Shown one piece after another: positions 11,392 to 23,217 of a stretch of DNA of 64,000 nt. This DNA comes from Chrysaora quinquecirrha (lineage: Eukaryota; Cnidaria; Scyphozoa; Semaeostomeae; Pelagiidae). Below the pieces are notes generated by a model. It searched no databases and was not told where the DNA came from. It worked only from the letters and a program-made list of their open reading frames with translations. The stretch covers positions 310,001 through 374,000 of the forward strand of contig JACTAT010000182.1 in the NCBI GenBank assembly GCA_014526335.1, written 5' to 3'. Within the stretch, counting starts at the first letter, position 1. Each line of letters starts with the position of its first letter. Both the position numbers and the translations under genes were made by a program.

Positions 11392-13130
11392 AGGACACAA
11401 ACATAGAAAGGGTAAGTTATTTGGAATCTGTCACATCAAAACTAAATGCCAGTTTAGTTTCACTTAGACTCTCAAGTTAATTCACTTGACCACCCTGCTG
11501 TATCAATAAAGCTTGGTGTTCAAAACATAATATCAATCCATCAACACCTTTCTGATTTGTGCATTTCAATCAACATTAGGGTATAAATTCTGCCTTAGTC
11601 AATTGTATTGTTCTGTTTTGGATGTATACTCTAAGGAGCATCAGATGAGAAAAAAAAAACAATTCAAGTAGTTTGCCAAAGATGTTTCTGCCATTTCTTG
11701 CATGTCTTACCGATGTTGAGATAAAAACACTCAGAGCAAGTGCAAAATTTTCATCCTGTTACATGTAAAAAAGCTGAAAATGTCAAGGGTGTGATTCTAT
11801 TACCTCACCCAAGGTTTTCTTTTTATGCTTCTTTATGCAGATAATTCTCTCAGATTCTATCAATTCATCTGGTACAGCATTATCTATCCGATCTGCATTT
11901 TGATTATAGTTGTCTTTTTCATTTAGATTATTCCATTGATCTCAGACAGAGCCCTTAAACTTTCCCACAAGGAAAAATTCTCCTTCTTGAATATTTTGCA
12001 GCATTCTCTTAATAAACAATAGAGAAGGGCAGCAGGTATCGGGGACAAAACTCAGACCTGTAAAATATATCTATTGCTGTAGGGCATATGTTAGGGTCAA
12101 TATCTAGTTAAACCCTACTTCTTTTACTTTCCTCTTTAAATAATACCCTGACCTTATTTCAACTGATTTGAATCAAAATTACCCTCAATGGGGCATTTAT
12201 CATGTTATGGGAGCACTAGGAAAGTGCAAAATACAAAGTAAGGATAATACACTTAGGGGTAAAAAGTATGGAGACGGCTGACATAGAATGGCAGCAAACA
12301 GTGGGCTAGCGTTTAAACAAGAAAATTTACATAACAAAGATACAGCGGCTTAGCAGGCTCTGTGCACCTGACTTTGGTGCAAAATTTTGGCAATTTCACT
12401 AACTTTCACTTAAAAGAAGAGTAAAGGATTTAATTGTTATTTTTCTTTAAAAACTATCAAAAACTTTAAAGAAACACCTTCAAAATTTGCTGCAAAATAT
12501 TTCACAAGTTGGCTAAAAAAATGAAAGAACTGCTTTCCTGACTGTTTACTCAAAATTTTTAGTGATTCAAAGAAAAATAGTTAACTTTTGTGCCACGTTA
12601 AAATTTTTACTCAAAAAAGAAGTTAGTGAGAAGAAATTGAAGATGATTTTGTTGAAAACAATCTCAGGTTAGTTACTTTGAAAGGGGCATTTTTCTAGTG
12701 AAAATTAAGTTTACCCTTTGAAGTAGTTTTAAGTTAGGATATATATTTTTTATTCACATATCTTGAAACTGTGGTTAATGCAAAATATTTCAAATAACTC
12801 AAAGCAAATTCTCGTATTTCTTGAGACGTAAGTGCAAACATTTTAAAAGCACCCTCTTTTAGGCCTAAGCTGAAGTCACTTACCTTTAGAGAAAGTAAAT
12901 CATCATTTAAAATTACCTTCAAGAGATTTCTCTGCACTTTTGTTCATAACCAGGAAATGCAGGCCAGGCAATTTTTCCGATCCAACAATTCAAAGCTTCA
13001 AAACTGTAAAAAGGAAGATAATTTTGCACAACCTCTATCAGAGTTTTTCAGATTCTAATTCAACAAATTCAAATTCAGCACATTAAGTAAATTAAATAGC
13101 TCACACCAAATTCAAATTTCCTAATCATTG
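11392..13130. other. Non-coding, AT-rich
   Basis: No coding similarity, repeat structure or RNA gene recognised; only short chance frames. Confidence 0.5.
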
Positions 13131-13620
13131 GAATATGCATAAGGAAAAGCTGTTGCGCGAGAGAGCAAAAACATTGGTGACCAAAATGGCGAAGAGGAAG
13201 CATGGCCTGTTTCACTGAAATGTGAGATGTGTGGAAGAGTGGAATAGTAGCTTAGCTGTTAATCAAGCCCTCTTCAGCAATGATATAAATTTTCACACCT
13301 ATGGCTCTCCTCCGCATAACCAGCAAAAAGAAGGCTGGTGGTCTTTTTTGAGGCACACAGCTTTTCCTGGTTAATTAAAATTTTTAAAGATGCAATGGAG
13401 AAAGAGGTTTTTATTCCTGGAGATGAAGCACAAATGGAATGTGTCTGGTTTAGCATCTCTGACCTTATCTAGAAAAGCCTCAATACATTAAATAGGTGAT
13501 TGAACTTGCACTATACTAACAGATCTACGCATGAGACCACATCAGGAAGACCAAATGAACTGTACTTCTTATCAGAGTGTCAAGAGGGAAAAATTGCATA
13601 AGAGAAATTTCTGATCAAGA
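13131..13620 (+). pseudogene. Remnant of an integrase-core (DDE) protein
   Basis: Plus-strand translation reads HTYGSPPHNQQKEGWWSFF, then INFFKD-like IKIFKDAMEKEVFIPGDEAQ, then ECVWFSISDLI and RSTHETTSGRPNELYFL. This follows the order HxYGxSxxNQRIExWWSFL / WINFFKD / HxECxxFCF / GRPDxLYFxP of a repetitive integrase-core family found in invertebrates and fish. The catalytic Glu position (NQRIE) appears as NQQKE. Stops and lost segments make it a pseudogene. The gene at 30.5-33.3 kb is a relative. Confidence 0.5.
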
Positions 13621-14700
13621 CATGCAATTGGTAAACCAAAGCCTTCACATCAATGAAAAAGAAAAAGAGCATAAAGATAATTTCAAATATGTAATTAGTG
13701 AAACTGGGCTGTCTTCACCTAAAAACTGGTGAAAAGCAAGCTCTTATTCGCTTTTCTAATAGTACATGATAAAAACTATGGACTCGACTGACTCAAGCTT
13801 GTAAGAAGTGATCAAAGTCAACTTTAGGCTGTAGTGACATTCATTTACTTGTACTTAGGAAGAAAAATTATGTTGACTTTCAAATATGGTATGTGTACTT
13901 TGGACAGATCCTGAATGATTGTCTTGCTGTAGAGGACAGAGGGTAACAAACAGAATATTATTTTCTTCTAAGAAGGAAAATCATATCTGCAATCAAGAAG
14001 AAATATGTTTTCTTCAATCATAACTAAATATCAATATGACTCTAATGTAAGTAAGAAACAGAATAATACAAACAGATTTATAATAACATTAGCAATAGAC
14101 TCCTTTGTTTATAATAAATTTTGCTATTAGCACATATCTGAACATTAAGCAAAATAATGTTGAAACCCCCTTCTAAGTAGTCAAAAAGTATAACCCTTCA
14201 GAAATGAATTAAAAAGTTTGAGTTAGAATCGTCATCGCAAAATTTTGCTTTTCTCTTGAGCCAATGATCAAATTTAAATCGTCCATCCAATATGCCTATC
14301 CAAATCAAGTAAATTTGGTGGCAAACTGATCAGGAAAGATGAAAGTTTCAGAAAATGGGAAAAACTCAATATAAAAAATTTGGTCTCATTAGCACTTTAA
14401 CGTAATTTACATTCTTACCCCAAGTCAGTTAAAATACAGTAGTACATTTTTGTTGTATTAACAAGAAGTTTATTCGCATTTAACTTGTTCAAAAGATAAT
14501 GTAGTTCAGCATTGACAGAATGTTTAAGTCTAATTATATTTTGGTTGAAGCAAAAAAGCATGATTTGTTTGGAAATAGTCTAGGCTTAGCTAAGATCGCC
14601 CTGGAAACCTAAGTATTCAAGTTTGTAAAATAAAATAGAATGGTGAATAGTATCAAAGCTTTTGACAAATCTAAAAAACACCTAGTAGTGAGGGAGCTTA
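13621..14700. other. Non-coding, AT-rich
   Basis: Nothing recognised in any frame. Confidence 0.5.
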
Positions 14701-14710
14701 TTACAATCAT

Positions 14711-14800
14711 CGTGCAAAATGTGATACCAGCATGAAACTTTGTAGAGAGGGGTGGTTTGATGGGATGTCTTTAAACATAGAATGTGGAATGCTGGAATGT
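14711..14800. repeat. Copy of a dispersed repeat also seen at 17.13-17.37 kb
   Basis: The block with GTGATACCAGCATGAAACTT followed by GTTTGATGGGATG resembles GTGATACTAGCATGAAACTT with GTTTGATATG at 17,249-17,316. It is followed by GAATGTGGAATGCTGGAATG, which is the reverse complement of units in the ATTCC array at 17.0-17.1 kb. Confidence 0.5.
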
Positions 14801-14988
14801 TACCATAGTGGAATACCTATTTCAAGTACTGTAACCTAGTCACAGAGGCAGTCCTATTGCCATTTCATGTTGATAATTAAATGTAGAAAGATAACAAATA
14901 AATGCAGAAATTAACCAAACAAAACTAACAATCTTCAACAAACAAGGAAATTGAAATCATTTATAATGACACCCTCTCTTTGAAGGGC

Positions 14989-15530
14989 TTACTTCACATA
15001 ATTAAAACAGCCTACAATATAATTGTTTGATTTGCAAACTCTCTTTGCAAAAAATTCTCTAGATGATCTGATCGGATTTTTTTCAATCTCTTCTTTATTA
15101 TCGCCCCTGTATAGATGAGAAATGGGTGGATTTACTATAACAAGAACAACTATTCCAAGAGCCCAAATGTCTACCGCCCTCAGATCACATATTGTGGCCC
15201 TTGATGGTCTGAGGTCGGGAAGTAGGATTTCTGGAGCCATAAGGCAAGGCTGCCCTTTTCAAACGATTTGACTTTGGAGTGCACAAGTGTTTGTGTTTGC
15301 ATGAGCTGTGAGCGACTTTCGCCAAAATCTGTCACCTTGCAAATTATTGGACTCTCACCAGTTTGCCAATACTTCAAAAATTCTTCACTTTTCATACTAG
15401 TAAGATAAGAGTCGGTTACCAATATGTTTGCGGGCTTTAAGTCCTGATGAGCTATGTCTTTTTCGTGGAGGTATTTGACTCCTTTATCATATCATCAATT
15501 GGTGATTTAATTACCACGTCTCTCTTTTCC
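14989..15530 (-). pseudogene. Protein kinase catalytic-domain fragment
   Basis: Minus strand, subdomains in order: catalytic loop AHQDLKPANIL near 15,424-15,455 (HxDxKxxN intact), DFG in TDFGESRSQ near 15,330, MAPEIL near 15,225-15,240 (APE), and DIWALGIVVL near 15,150 (subdomain IX). A one-base shift just before MAPE (near 15,243) separates the two halves. The N-lobe with glycine loop and VAIK lysine is not visible upstream, and the C-lobe ends early. This is a fragment of a Ser/Thr kinase-like domain; subfamily cannot be told. It may be a retained exon pair, but the frameshift and missing N-lobe favour a pseudogene. Confidence 0.6.
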
Positions 15531-15769
15531 CTTCCTGTGACATATCTTGCACGAGCAGCCGATCCAAAGTGTCATGCCCTATTGTACGGTGGTCAACGAT
15601 ATTCGCCCAATTAAGTACTTGAATTTTTGTAGCAATTTCATTGCTAAATTTCTTTTTCTTTTTTGGCACCTTGAACATACTTCTCAAGGACATGGGGAAA
15701 CGTTTCTGGCGAGGACACACGCGGCATGGAAACACTCACACGGCCAAGATCAGATTGTATTATAATAAT

Positions 15770-16440
15770 GTGAAAAATTTTATTGTTTGTTGAACACCAG
15801 TATTGAACTTAATCCCCCTATTGAAAATACGACGCAAGGTCGATTTTCTTATGACATTAGCATCTATTTCTCAAGGCGAACAAACAAGGAATTTTGCTTA
15901 CGAAATTCTCGAGTATTTGCTGCTTAGAAATCAGTACCAAATTTAAACATGATTTAAATAAAGTTAAAAACCCCCATACCTATTGCCCAGTTTGAATGCA
16001 TCATCGAAATAAATACATAATTTGAATCTTCTTAATTTTACTTTAAAATTGTTTGTAATTATCAGATGTAGTGTTGCCATGATGTTATTACAGGATTGTT
16101 TGTTCTGATAATAGATAGATCTAATTTTATAGGTGAGGACAGATTTTGTGGATACTGGGAGACGTTCAGAAATTGTCTTTATAAGTTTGAGAACAGGATG
16201 CACATGTGTGCCGGAAAGGAGGGAAGAGGTTGCTTACCAACTGCCCTCTTAAAATTGATAACTTTTTCACTTTCTAATTGTTTTCCCCTGCTCTTCAGGG
16301 CTTTGCTCTTGCCCTACCCTTCTAACCACATCAAAGGCTTTGCTATTTCATCTTGTCGAGGGTGGGGGCATCACTTCTTCTTTCTGTTTGTTATTTCATG
16401 TTCTGTACCATCTCTGCTGGTTCTCTAACGTTCCTATCCT
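15770..16440. other. Non-coding
   Basis: No coding similarity recognised. The frames at 16,096-16,430 look like chance reading of C/T-rich DNA. Confidence 0.4.
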
Positions 16441-17120
16441 TCCTGCATTTTCTACAATGCTCCAAAACGTTTTCATGTCATTTTCGACAATTGCTGACAC
16501 TTTCTACCATCCTTCCACATTCCAATGCCCTTCTCCTCATCATTCCCTGCAGTTTCCATACTGCTCCCTGTAATTCCCCGACATTCCCCAATGTTCGCCA
16601 ACATTCCCAAATGTTCCTCATTTTAGTAATAGCCATTAGGGATACTTCTTGAGTATTTCAAAACCTAGTTACTAATTATCATTTTGAACGTGGTTGCATA
16701 GTGCTTTTAACCTCGGATGAAAAAAATTAACTCTTGGTCTTGTCCAACACAGCAAGTAACAACTTCTCCATAATAATTGAAAGTTCAGATCCCAGGAGTA
16801 GGTCATATTTGTTTCCTTGTGATGAGGCAGATTTGTCGAAAAGAAGAATGACCTTTTGAAAATATTTCAGTCAAAATTATTTTAGTTTTATTTTATTGCA
16901 AAAAATTCTAGGAATTCGCAAAGGTAAATCAATTATTAAGAAATATTTGTAGAATATATTTGAACAAGAACTACCGATTGGAGTACTAAAAACAAGTATT
17001 CCACTACTGCAACATTCAAACATTACAGCATTCCAACATTCCAACGCTTCAACATTCCAGCACTCCAAGATTCCAACACTTCAACATTCCAGCATTCCAA
17101 ATTCCACATTCCATATTTTA
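16441..17120. repeat. ATTCC-type minisatellite tracts
   Basis: Short irregular units based on CATTCC(A/C)A recur at 16,516-16,620 and more densely at 16,995-17,115 (for example ACATTCCAGCATTCCAA). Unit length is roughly 9-10 bp with many variants. The reverse-complement motif is found near 14,780-14,800. Confidence 0.65.
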
Positions 17121-17127
17121 AATATAG

Positions 17128-17370
17128 CCAGTTGGATTCTCTGAAGGAGATGAGATGTAGACACAAGTTGTAAAATGCCCCATTTTGCTATTTTTAGCCT
17201 AGGGTACTAGGATCCACGCCTCTTATTCGATATTTGTAATAATTTAGCTGCAAACTGTGATACTAGCATGAAACTTGGTAAAGAAAGGCAGTTTGATATG
17301 CTGCAAAAGATGGGATTTGGACACCATACGGAAAATGACCCCTTGTGCTATTTATAGAATAGGATGCTCA
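17128..17370. repeat. Two diverged tandem units of a dispersed repeat
   Basis: Units near 17,128-17,200 and 17,300-17,370 share a TGCxAAAGATGxGATxTxGACAC-like start and an AAAATGxCCCxTTxTGCTATTT core about 175 bp apart. The intervening part matches 14,711-14,776 in direct orientation. Confidence 0.45.
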
Positions 17371-17436
17371 TTCTTGGTTCCAGCACACTAGTTATTAGGT
17401 CTTAGTCTTTCAGTAGTCTAAGTAAAGTCAGAGAAT

Positions 17437-19290
17437 TTAAAATATTTTTCCGCCAGTTGTTTCAAATTGGGTGATTGTTAGGCTGCCCCTTTCCTCACGG
17501 ATGTCTGACTTAAGACTACCTGGAAAGTACCAATCAAAGACAACATCAATACGTTTCAAAGTGTCACTTTTCAGTTCTTTCAAACTCTGCACAACTCTTT
17601 CAGACTCTGCAAAACTCTTTGTATAAGAGCCAAATGTTTTCGTTGATCCACGAGGTGTCATTTTTTCAACTGCTGCACCATCTAAAATTTTAGCTGTTGA
17701 TACTGTGTTCTTTGCACGAAACAAGGGTAGCTTATTCTTATGAATTGAATTATGCATTAAAACATTACATTTGTTCAACATTAAATTTCTACTCACTCGT
17801 GACTCATGGATTTAAACATTAAATTTAACAATCCTTTGTTCTACAAAATTATCATATTGCTTCTTTACTGTATCGTATGAAACTTGGGAGAGGCAAACTT
17901 GGTAAAAATATCATACCCCTCAAATGGGTTCATCAATTGTGCTTTTCAATGATGAAACATGGGTTCTGAAACATTTGTCATGGGAATAATTTTCCTTGTG
18001 GTGGAGAGCATGCTCTTTGTTACTGCTTCCCTCAATATCGAAAAAATATAGAAGGCTGGAAATTTCCGAACCTGCAACCATCCATTTCATCATTGACATT
18101 CGATTATCAAGAATCCCAATTGCACCTCCATCAATTTTTACTAATTTAATTGTTCTGTTTGTGGGCCTGGTCTTTCAATATCCCTGAGAACTTCCTGCAG
18201 CTATGTTTTGTGGTAAAATGTCCTCTTTCGAATTCTTGGTAGATTGATGGGTGCTTGACTGGGAGCTGTTTCATGTCATTTATGAAGACTGGAAGCCAGC
18301 GTGAATAATGAGTGTGGTCCAGGGCAAACATCCATGGAGCAATTTGCTCGAGGGCATTAAAGGGCATTTGGAAACTGGACTCTCTGATACTTTTTATTAG
18401 CAGCAAGAGAATTAACTCAGGATTCACCACTGTTATCCAGTATTTAAACTGCACAGAGTCCTTTGCTTTATGATACAGCCAGCTATCAAACTGCAGATCA
18501 GAACTGCTTTCTTTGAAGGCCTCTTGAAGAAGCAGATTTAGAGCTGTGCAAGACATCTGATAGGCATACCTGGAACGTTTAACTTGATTGCCAGAAAGAA
18601 ATGCTTCAACTCTTCCTGATGTATCCACTTCGGTCATTGCAAGGAGTTCTACCCACCCACTGCCTTCAAGCCAATCACCAATCGTGCTTAAGAAGGCCAT
18701 CTCTATCTCTTTGTTTCGAAGCATGGCTGTTGGGTTTACACTTTCGTTAAGCAGTGGGAGTAGAGTGGAGGTAGATTTGATTAAGCTAACTGTAGACATT
18801 TTTGAGTGAAGGCCGATGAGGGACAATGTCCCAATCCTTTCCTCTTCATGAAAGTGCACAAACTGCTTTAACCATTCTTTTATGTCATTTCCTGCTTCAT
18901 AACTAGACTTATTTTGTTCATTTACATTTTGAAGTTGATAATCTTCAGCCTTTTTAATAGTTGGCGAAATATTTGTGTATGATTCTGGGAGCTCTATCTT
19001 TGTAGATGAGTCGTCGGTGTCAGGTTTAAGGTCTATCTGCGTGAGTTTCGAAGCTGTCTCAGGATGCTGAAAAATGGAGATGCTTGTACCATGAAATAAT
19101 TTTGCTGCAGTATCTGAAGGGTTGTTGTCAATATTATCTACAGAATCTGTTGTAAGCAGACCTTCCTTAAGACTTGGAGGACAAACAAAACCCTCTTCTT
19201 GATATTTCCTGCAAAGCTACCTGGTGATGTTAAGCTGTAGATCTTGTAGTCTTTCATGAGAAACACTTAAAACCTTCCTTTGCAAAGTTG
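17437..19290 (-). pseudogene. Decayed Academ-like (AcademX type) transposase gene
   Basis: Minus strand. From the 5' side: QEEGFVCPPSLKEG, VDNIDNNPSDT, FHGTSISIFQHP (19,215-19,060). Next comes a long open stretch at 18,146-18,920 with WMFALDHTHYSRWLPV. A one-base shift near 18,150 leads to DGGAIGILDNRMS and KWMVAGSEIS (18,140-18,020). Finally 17,437-17,796 has ILDGAAVEKMTPRGSTKTF and RIDVVFDWYFPGSLKSDIR. The order matches a repetitive invertebrate family that I assign to the Academ superfamily. The related gene at 45.9-49.1 kb shows the same DHxxYxRxL and D-x-Y-x-x-S blocks and continues into a nuclease domain that is missing here. An in-frame TAG near 19,220 and stops around 17,800-17,940 confirm decay. 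Superfamily naming is inference. Confidence 0.6.
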
Positions 19291-20096
19291 TTCATTCTTG
19301 TTACAGTCAATCATCTGCTACAGTTCTATTATATTATGTAAGCAGAACAAATAGTGTCAAACAATTTTCTACAGCTTCAACAAAGATCCCAAACATAATC
19401 TAACAACTTGAATGTGTTAACAAGCCAAACTAACTGTTTGTTTCTGTTGTAGATCTGTATTTGAAGTTCATAAGTTTAGATGTTTAAATATTTCTTTTCT
19501 TATTTATTTTTGAAAGTGTTTCCAGCAGAGGTTTTATTTGCTTTAATTTTGATTTCATATGAAACTTGTGTATGACAAACTCCAAACAATGCCCGCCATC
19601 AGAAATCTTTGTTCACAAGATTCACAATGGCCACGTACCGCACAAACCTTGTTGATTCACGATTTGCAGCTAATTTCGACGCCAAGTTTGCTCTTTTACA
19701 CAAGGAAGCACATGTATTTAGTATTTTAAAGACTGCTTTTACTACCAGACCAAGAATCTTAAATGTGGTCTGTAAATTCCACGGGTACTTTTAGGAGGAA
19801 AGTTTTCCAGTGCAATTCAAAGGGGTTTGTATAGAGAAAATAAAACGCAGACCAGATGTCTTCAAAGTTATTTGGTCTGTGTTAGTCCTAGGCTATTGAT
19901 GAAATGTAGCACCTTAGCAACACACACAAAACATTGAGCTTTCAATCGGTGCTAATTTTGCTGTGGTGTTCAGAAGTTTGCTTGGGTACTTTTTCAATTT
20001 TCTTTTTACGATTACCATCAAGAAGTCAGTCTACAATGGTTATCAGAATGGTTATAGTTTTCCTTGGAGTTTTAAAAAATCCACCAGGCGATGTGA
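19291..20096. other. Non-coding; possible 5' flank of the downstream gene
   Basis: No coding similarity seen. The last 100-200 bases would include any promoter of the gene starting at 20,097, but I see no convincing core-promoter motif. Confidence 0.4.
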
Positions 20097-22659
20097 ATGA
20101 TGGAAGAAGGCGAAGAAGGACACGAAGGGTGGCAAGGCCAACAAGGCCAACAAGATAGTGGTGAAGATCATCCACATGTTATGCATAAAATAAACGAGTA
20201 AGACTTTAAATTTCATTGAGATGTTAAAAGTTATATTTTTTTTCAGGCCTTATCAGACAGCAATGTATGTCATATAGGCCTATGATAGGCCTAGGTCTAT
20301 GTATATATCTAAGAAAAATAATTCCTTGTCGATAGTATACTTGAATTCTTTACCTACAGTATTTCAAGGTATATGTGATGTTTATTATTGAATTTACAGA
20401 TATCTGCTCTTCACATTGGCTAAAGCAAACAAAAGAAAAGATGAGGAATCTCTTGAAGATGTCGTCAAAAATATTTTGGCACAATCAGGATGCAAAGACG
20501 TTATTATCAATGAAAGAATATTGACCTGCTTCAAAACCAAAATGTGGTCTCTTCTTCGAAAATGGAATAACTTGAAAGGTGGGAAACAGCGAAAGCAGTT
20601 TGCAGAGAAGCTAAAAAGTCATACCTACCAGGTAAAGATTTATTTGGCTGAAACAAACAAAATCGCACTTGTTGCACAAAAGAGAAAACTGAGTGAACTT
20701 CTGGTTGCCAAAGAATGCAAAAACAAAGAACTATCAGAAAAACGATTAAAAGCAAATTTTTCTGCAATTTATTGGAAAAACAGATTTAAAAATGCTGTTA
20801 AAACCCAAATAAAACAACAGAGAAAACAAAGAGTTATCAAACATTCCAGAAAATCTTTTTCTGATTACTCAGCAAGAAGTAAATATCAAATACGAAATGA
20901 ACTTCGAGGAGAGTGCCAGGCTGCACTTGACTTCATTGGAGTGTACGATCTTATTCCAACAAAGGTAGAGTATTATGATCCTTTTGCTCAACTGCATGAA
21001 ACATAACCTTTGCTCAATGCTGATGCATCAGAACTTTTTGATATCCCAAATGAACAACCAGTGGAAGATTAAGAGAGCCTTGATAATGTTCATTTGATGT
21101 TGTATGTGAAGGAGAAGTTTAATATATCTAATAAAGCCTGGCATGAGCTAGCAGCTTATGCAAAAGGCTTACCAACAACATACAGCCTCAAGAAAAGAAT
21201 AAGAGAACTAAATACAAAATGGAACATTTTTCCAACAACAGGGCATGCAGAGGGGGTGCAGATAAAATTGAAAGATTGTTTACTGGAACATATTCCAAGA
21301 TTAATAGCAAAACGTCTTGTGAACAAGCATGATGTGATAAAGATAAAGTTTAGTGGAGATGGCAAAAAAGTTGGAAAACGATTACAACTTTTAAATTTGA
21401 CTTTCACATTTATCAACGAAGGCCATGTTGCTGCAAGTGAAAAGGGGAACTATGTCCTTGCAGTTGTGAAAACAAAGGATGATTATTCAAGCATCCGTGA
21501 AAGCCTTGCTGACCCTAGGAATGAAATGGCTATGCTGAAGTCAATAACAGTTTGTCGTGACACATTTCAGCTAAAATATTTTCTTGGAGGTGACTGGAAA
21601 TTTTTAGCAACAGTTTGTGGTATTGGACCTGCAAACCAAGATTATGCCTGCATTTGTTGTCGCTGTCCAAGAAATCTTTGTCATGATGTCACCTAACAAT
21701 GGCCTCTTATTAATGGTAATGAGTCAAGGACTATTGCCACAATTACCAAGCATTGCAAATCCAGAAACAGTTACAATTGTAGAAATCTGCCATTATTTGA
21801 ATACATTGAAATGGACTATGCATGGATACGTTGCATGGTTTGATACGTTGCACCTTTTCTTGAGGATCACTGACATGTTGAATGAAAATCTGATACGTCA
21901 ACTCAAGAAAGAGGACGCCATGAACAAGTCAGTTTTTAACAATGGTTTTGATGTGGCAAAACACAAACATATGGGATTCTTTGTCAAATTCATGAATTCA
22001 ATTGGAATCCCTTTTAAGTTCAGTGTTAGTATTGAGGGAAGAAAATTACAATAGAGAGACTTGAATGGACCAGAAAAGCTTGTTCTTTTCAAAAATTTAA
22101 ATGCCAAAGATTTACTTCCTGAATTTCAAGATTCAGAGAAACTGCAGAAACTTTGGGACGACTTTTTACTTCTTTATATGGATTTGACAAAAACTTTTGA
22201 GAATAACAGTGAAATTGAAAATTTCAGCAAGAGAATTACACAATCGACAGTAGACTTTCTTTATTTGTATGAAAGCAATAATGTCACACCATACATGCAT
22301 GCATTTCGCTGCCGCGTTCCAGAGTTTCTTGGCATGTATGGAAATATTGCTTTCTTCAATCAGCAAGGCCTTGAAAAATACAATGACCAGGCATCGAAAG
22401 ACTACTTTAGATCAACAAACCACAAAGGAATGGAAGCTCTACATCAGTTACTGATAAAAAACACAGAGTTCATTATTTAGAAATGAAAGGGGCAGAAAGA
22501 GTTAAAGCCTGCTATCATTGTAGAAATTGTTTGAATACTGGTCACTCCATTAAAAAGTGCACAAATAAATGTAGTGATTGTGATACTAAGATATGCTGTA
22601 CCCATTTGGTGAAGATCAATGGAGCATGGGAAAAAGTGCAAGCTACCATGAAGTTTTAA
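20097..22659 (+). pseudogene. Unclassified transposase-like gene with one intron and in-frame stops
   Basis: Exon 1 (20,097-20,197) begins with tandem ATGs and encodes an acidic Gln/Gly-rich leader. A clean GT-AG intron (20,198-20,399) joins in phase to a Lys-rich, coiled-coil-like region (20,400-21,003). The same frame continues past TAA at 21,004 and near 21,073 into a conserved core: KIKFSGDGKKVGKRLQ, NLTFTFINEG, LGGDWKFLATVCGI and CxCCRCP. Another TAA sits at 21,694. A one-base shift near 21,830 changes frame to TLHLFLRITDML. That frame runs past TAG 22,052 (a Trp position in relatives), SNNVTPYMHAF, RVPEFL, FNQQGLEKYND, RSTNHKGME and TAG 22,478, ending with a Cys cluster CYHCRNCLNTGHSIKKC. 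I know this as an abundant invertebrate repetitive-element protein but cannot name its superfamily. Candidate catalytic acids are the Asp of SGDG and of GGDW. Confidence 0.6.
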
Positions 22660-23210
22660 CTGGACTGTGATATTTTTGTTATAATCCTCTTGGCAAACTT
22701 ATATTATAATATGGACCTACTTAATTGCTCTAACTGGGATGTTGTACAAGATTTGATACCGTCATACCCTTTAATACAGTTAAACCCTCCTCCCCTTTTT
22801 CAGTCACTGACTTGACCAGTAAGTAGTAAAGGGTGCATATTTCATGCAAGATTTTTCATCACTGTAGCTCATAACCTAGATATCTCTTCCACCTACTTAT
22901 GATTTATATCTACTTTTAACTACAGTATAAAGCTCTAGCTTGAAAGCTAAAACTGCCTTTTCAAGCTCATTTTGTTTAAGTCTGTATCATCCTTCTTATC
23001 TCCACGCACGTATTATGAAAAAGATATTGAGAAAGAATAAAAAAAAGAACTTCACTCTTCATCATGAAAATAGGAATTTTACCATTTAGTTTTTCCATGT
23101 GCTGTATTTACAATAACATACAAAAAGAGAAACATCTAAGAAGCATACAAAAGTTATGACTATTTGTTTGTACTTAGACATTTTTTCCTATAGATTATCA
23201 TGATTTTTTT
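22660..23210. other. Non-coding
   Basis: No coding similarity or repeat recognised. Confidence 0.4.
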
Positions 23211-23217
23211 AATGTCA

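Noticed and set aside
16096..16652. Three overlapping plus-strand frames of 77-110 codons
   Set aside because: Cys/Phe/Ser-rich reading of pyrimidine-rich and ATTCC-repeat DNA; no domain.
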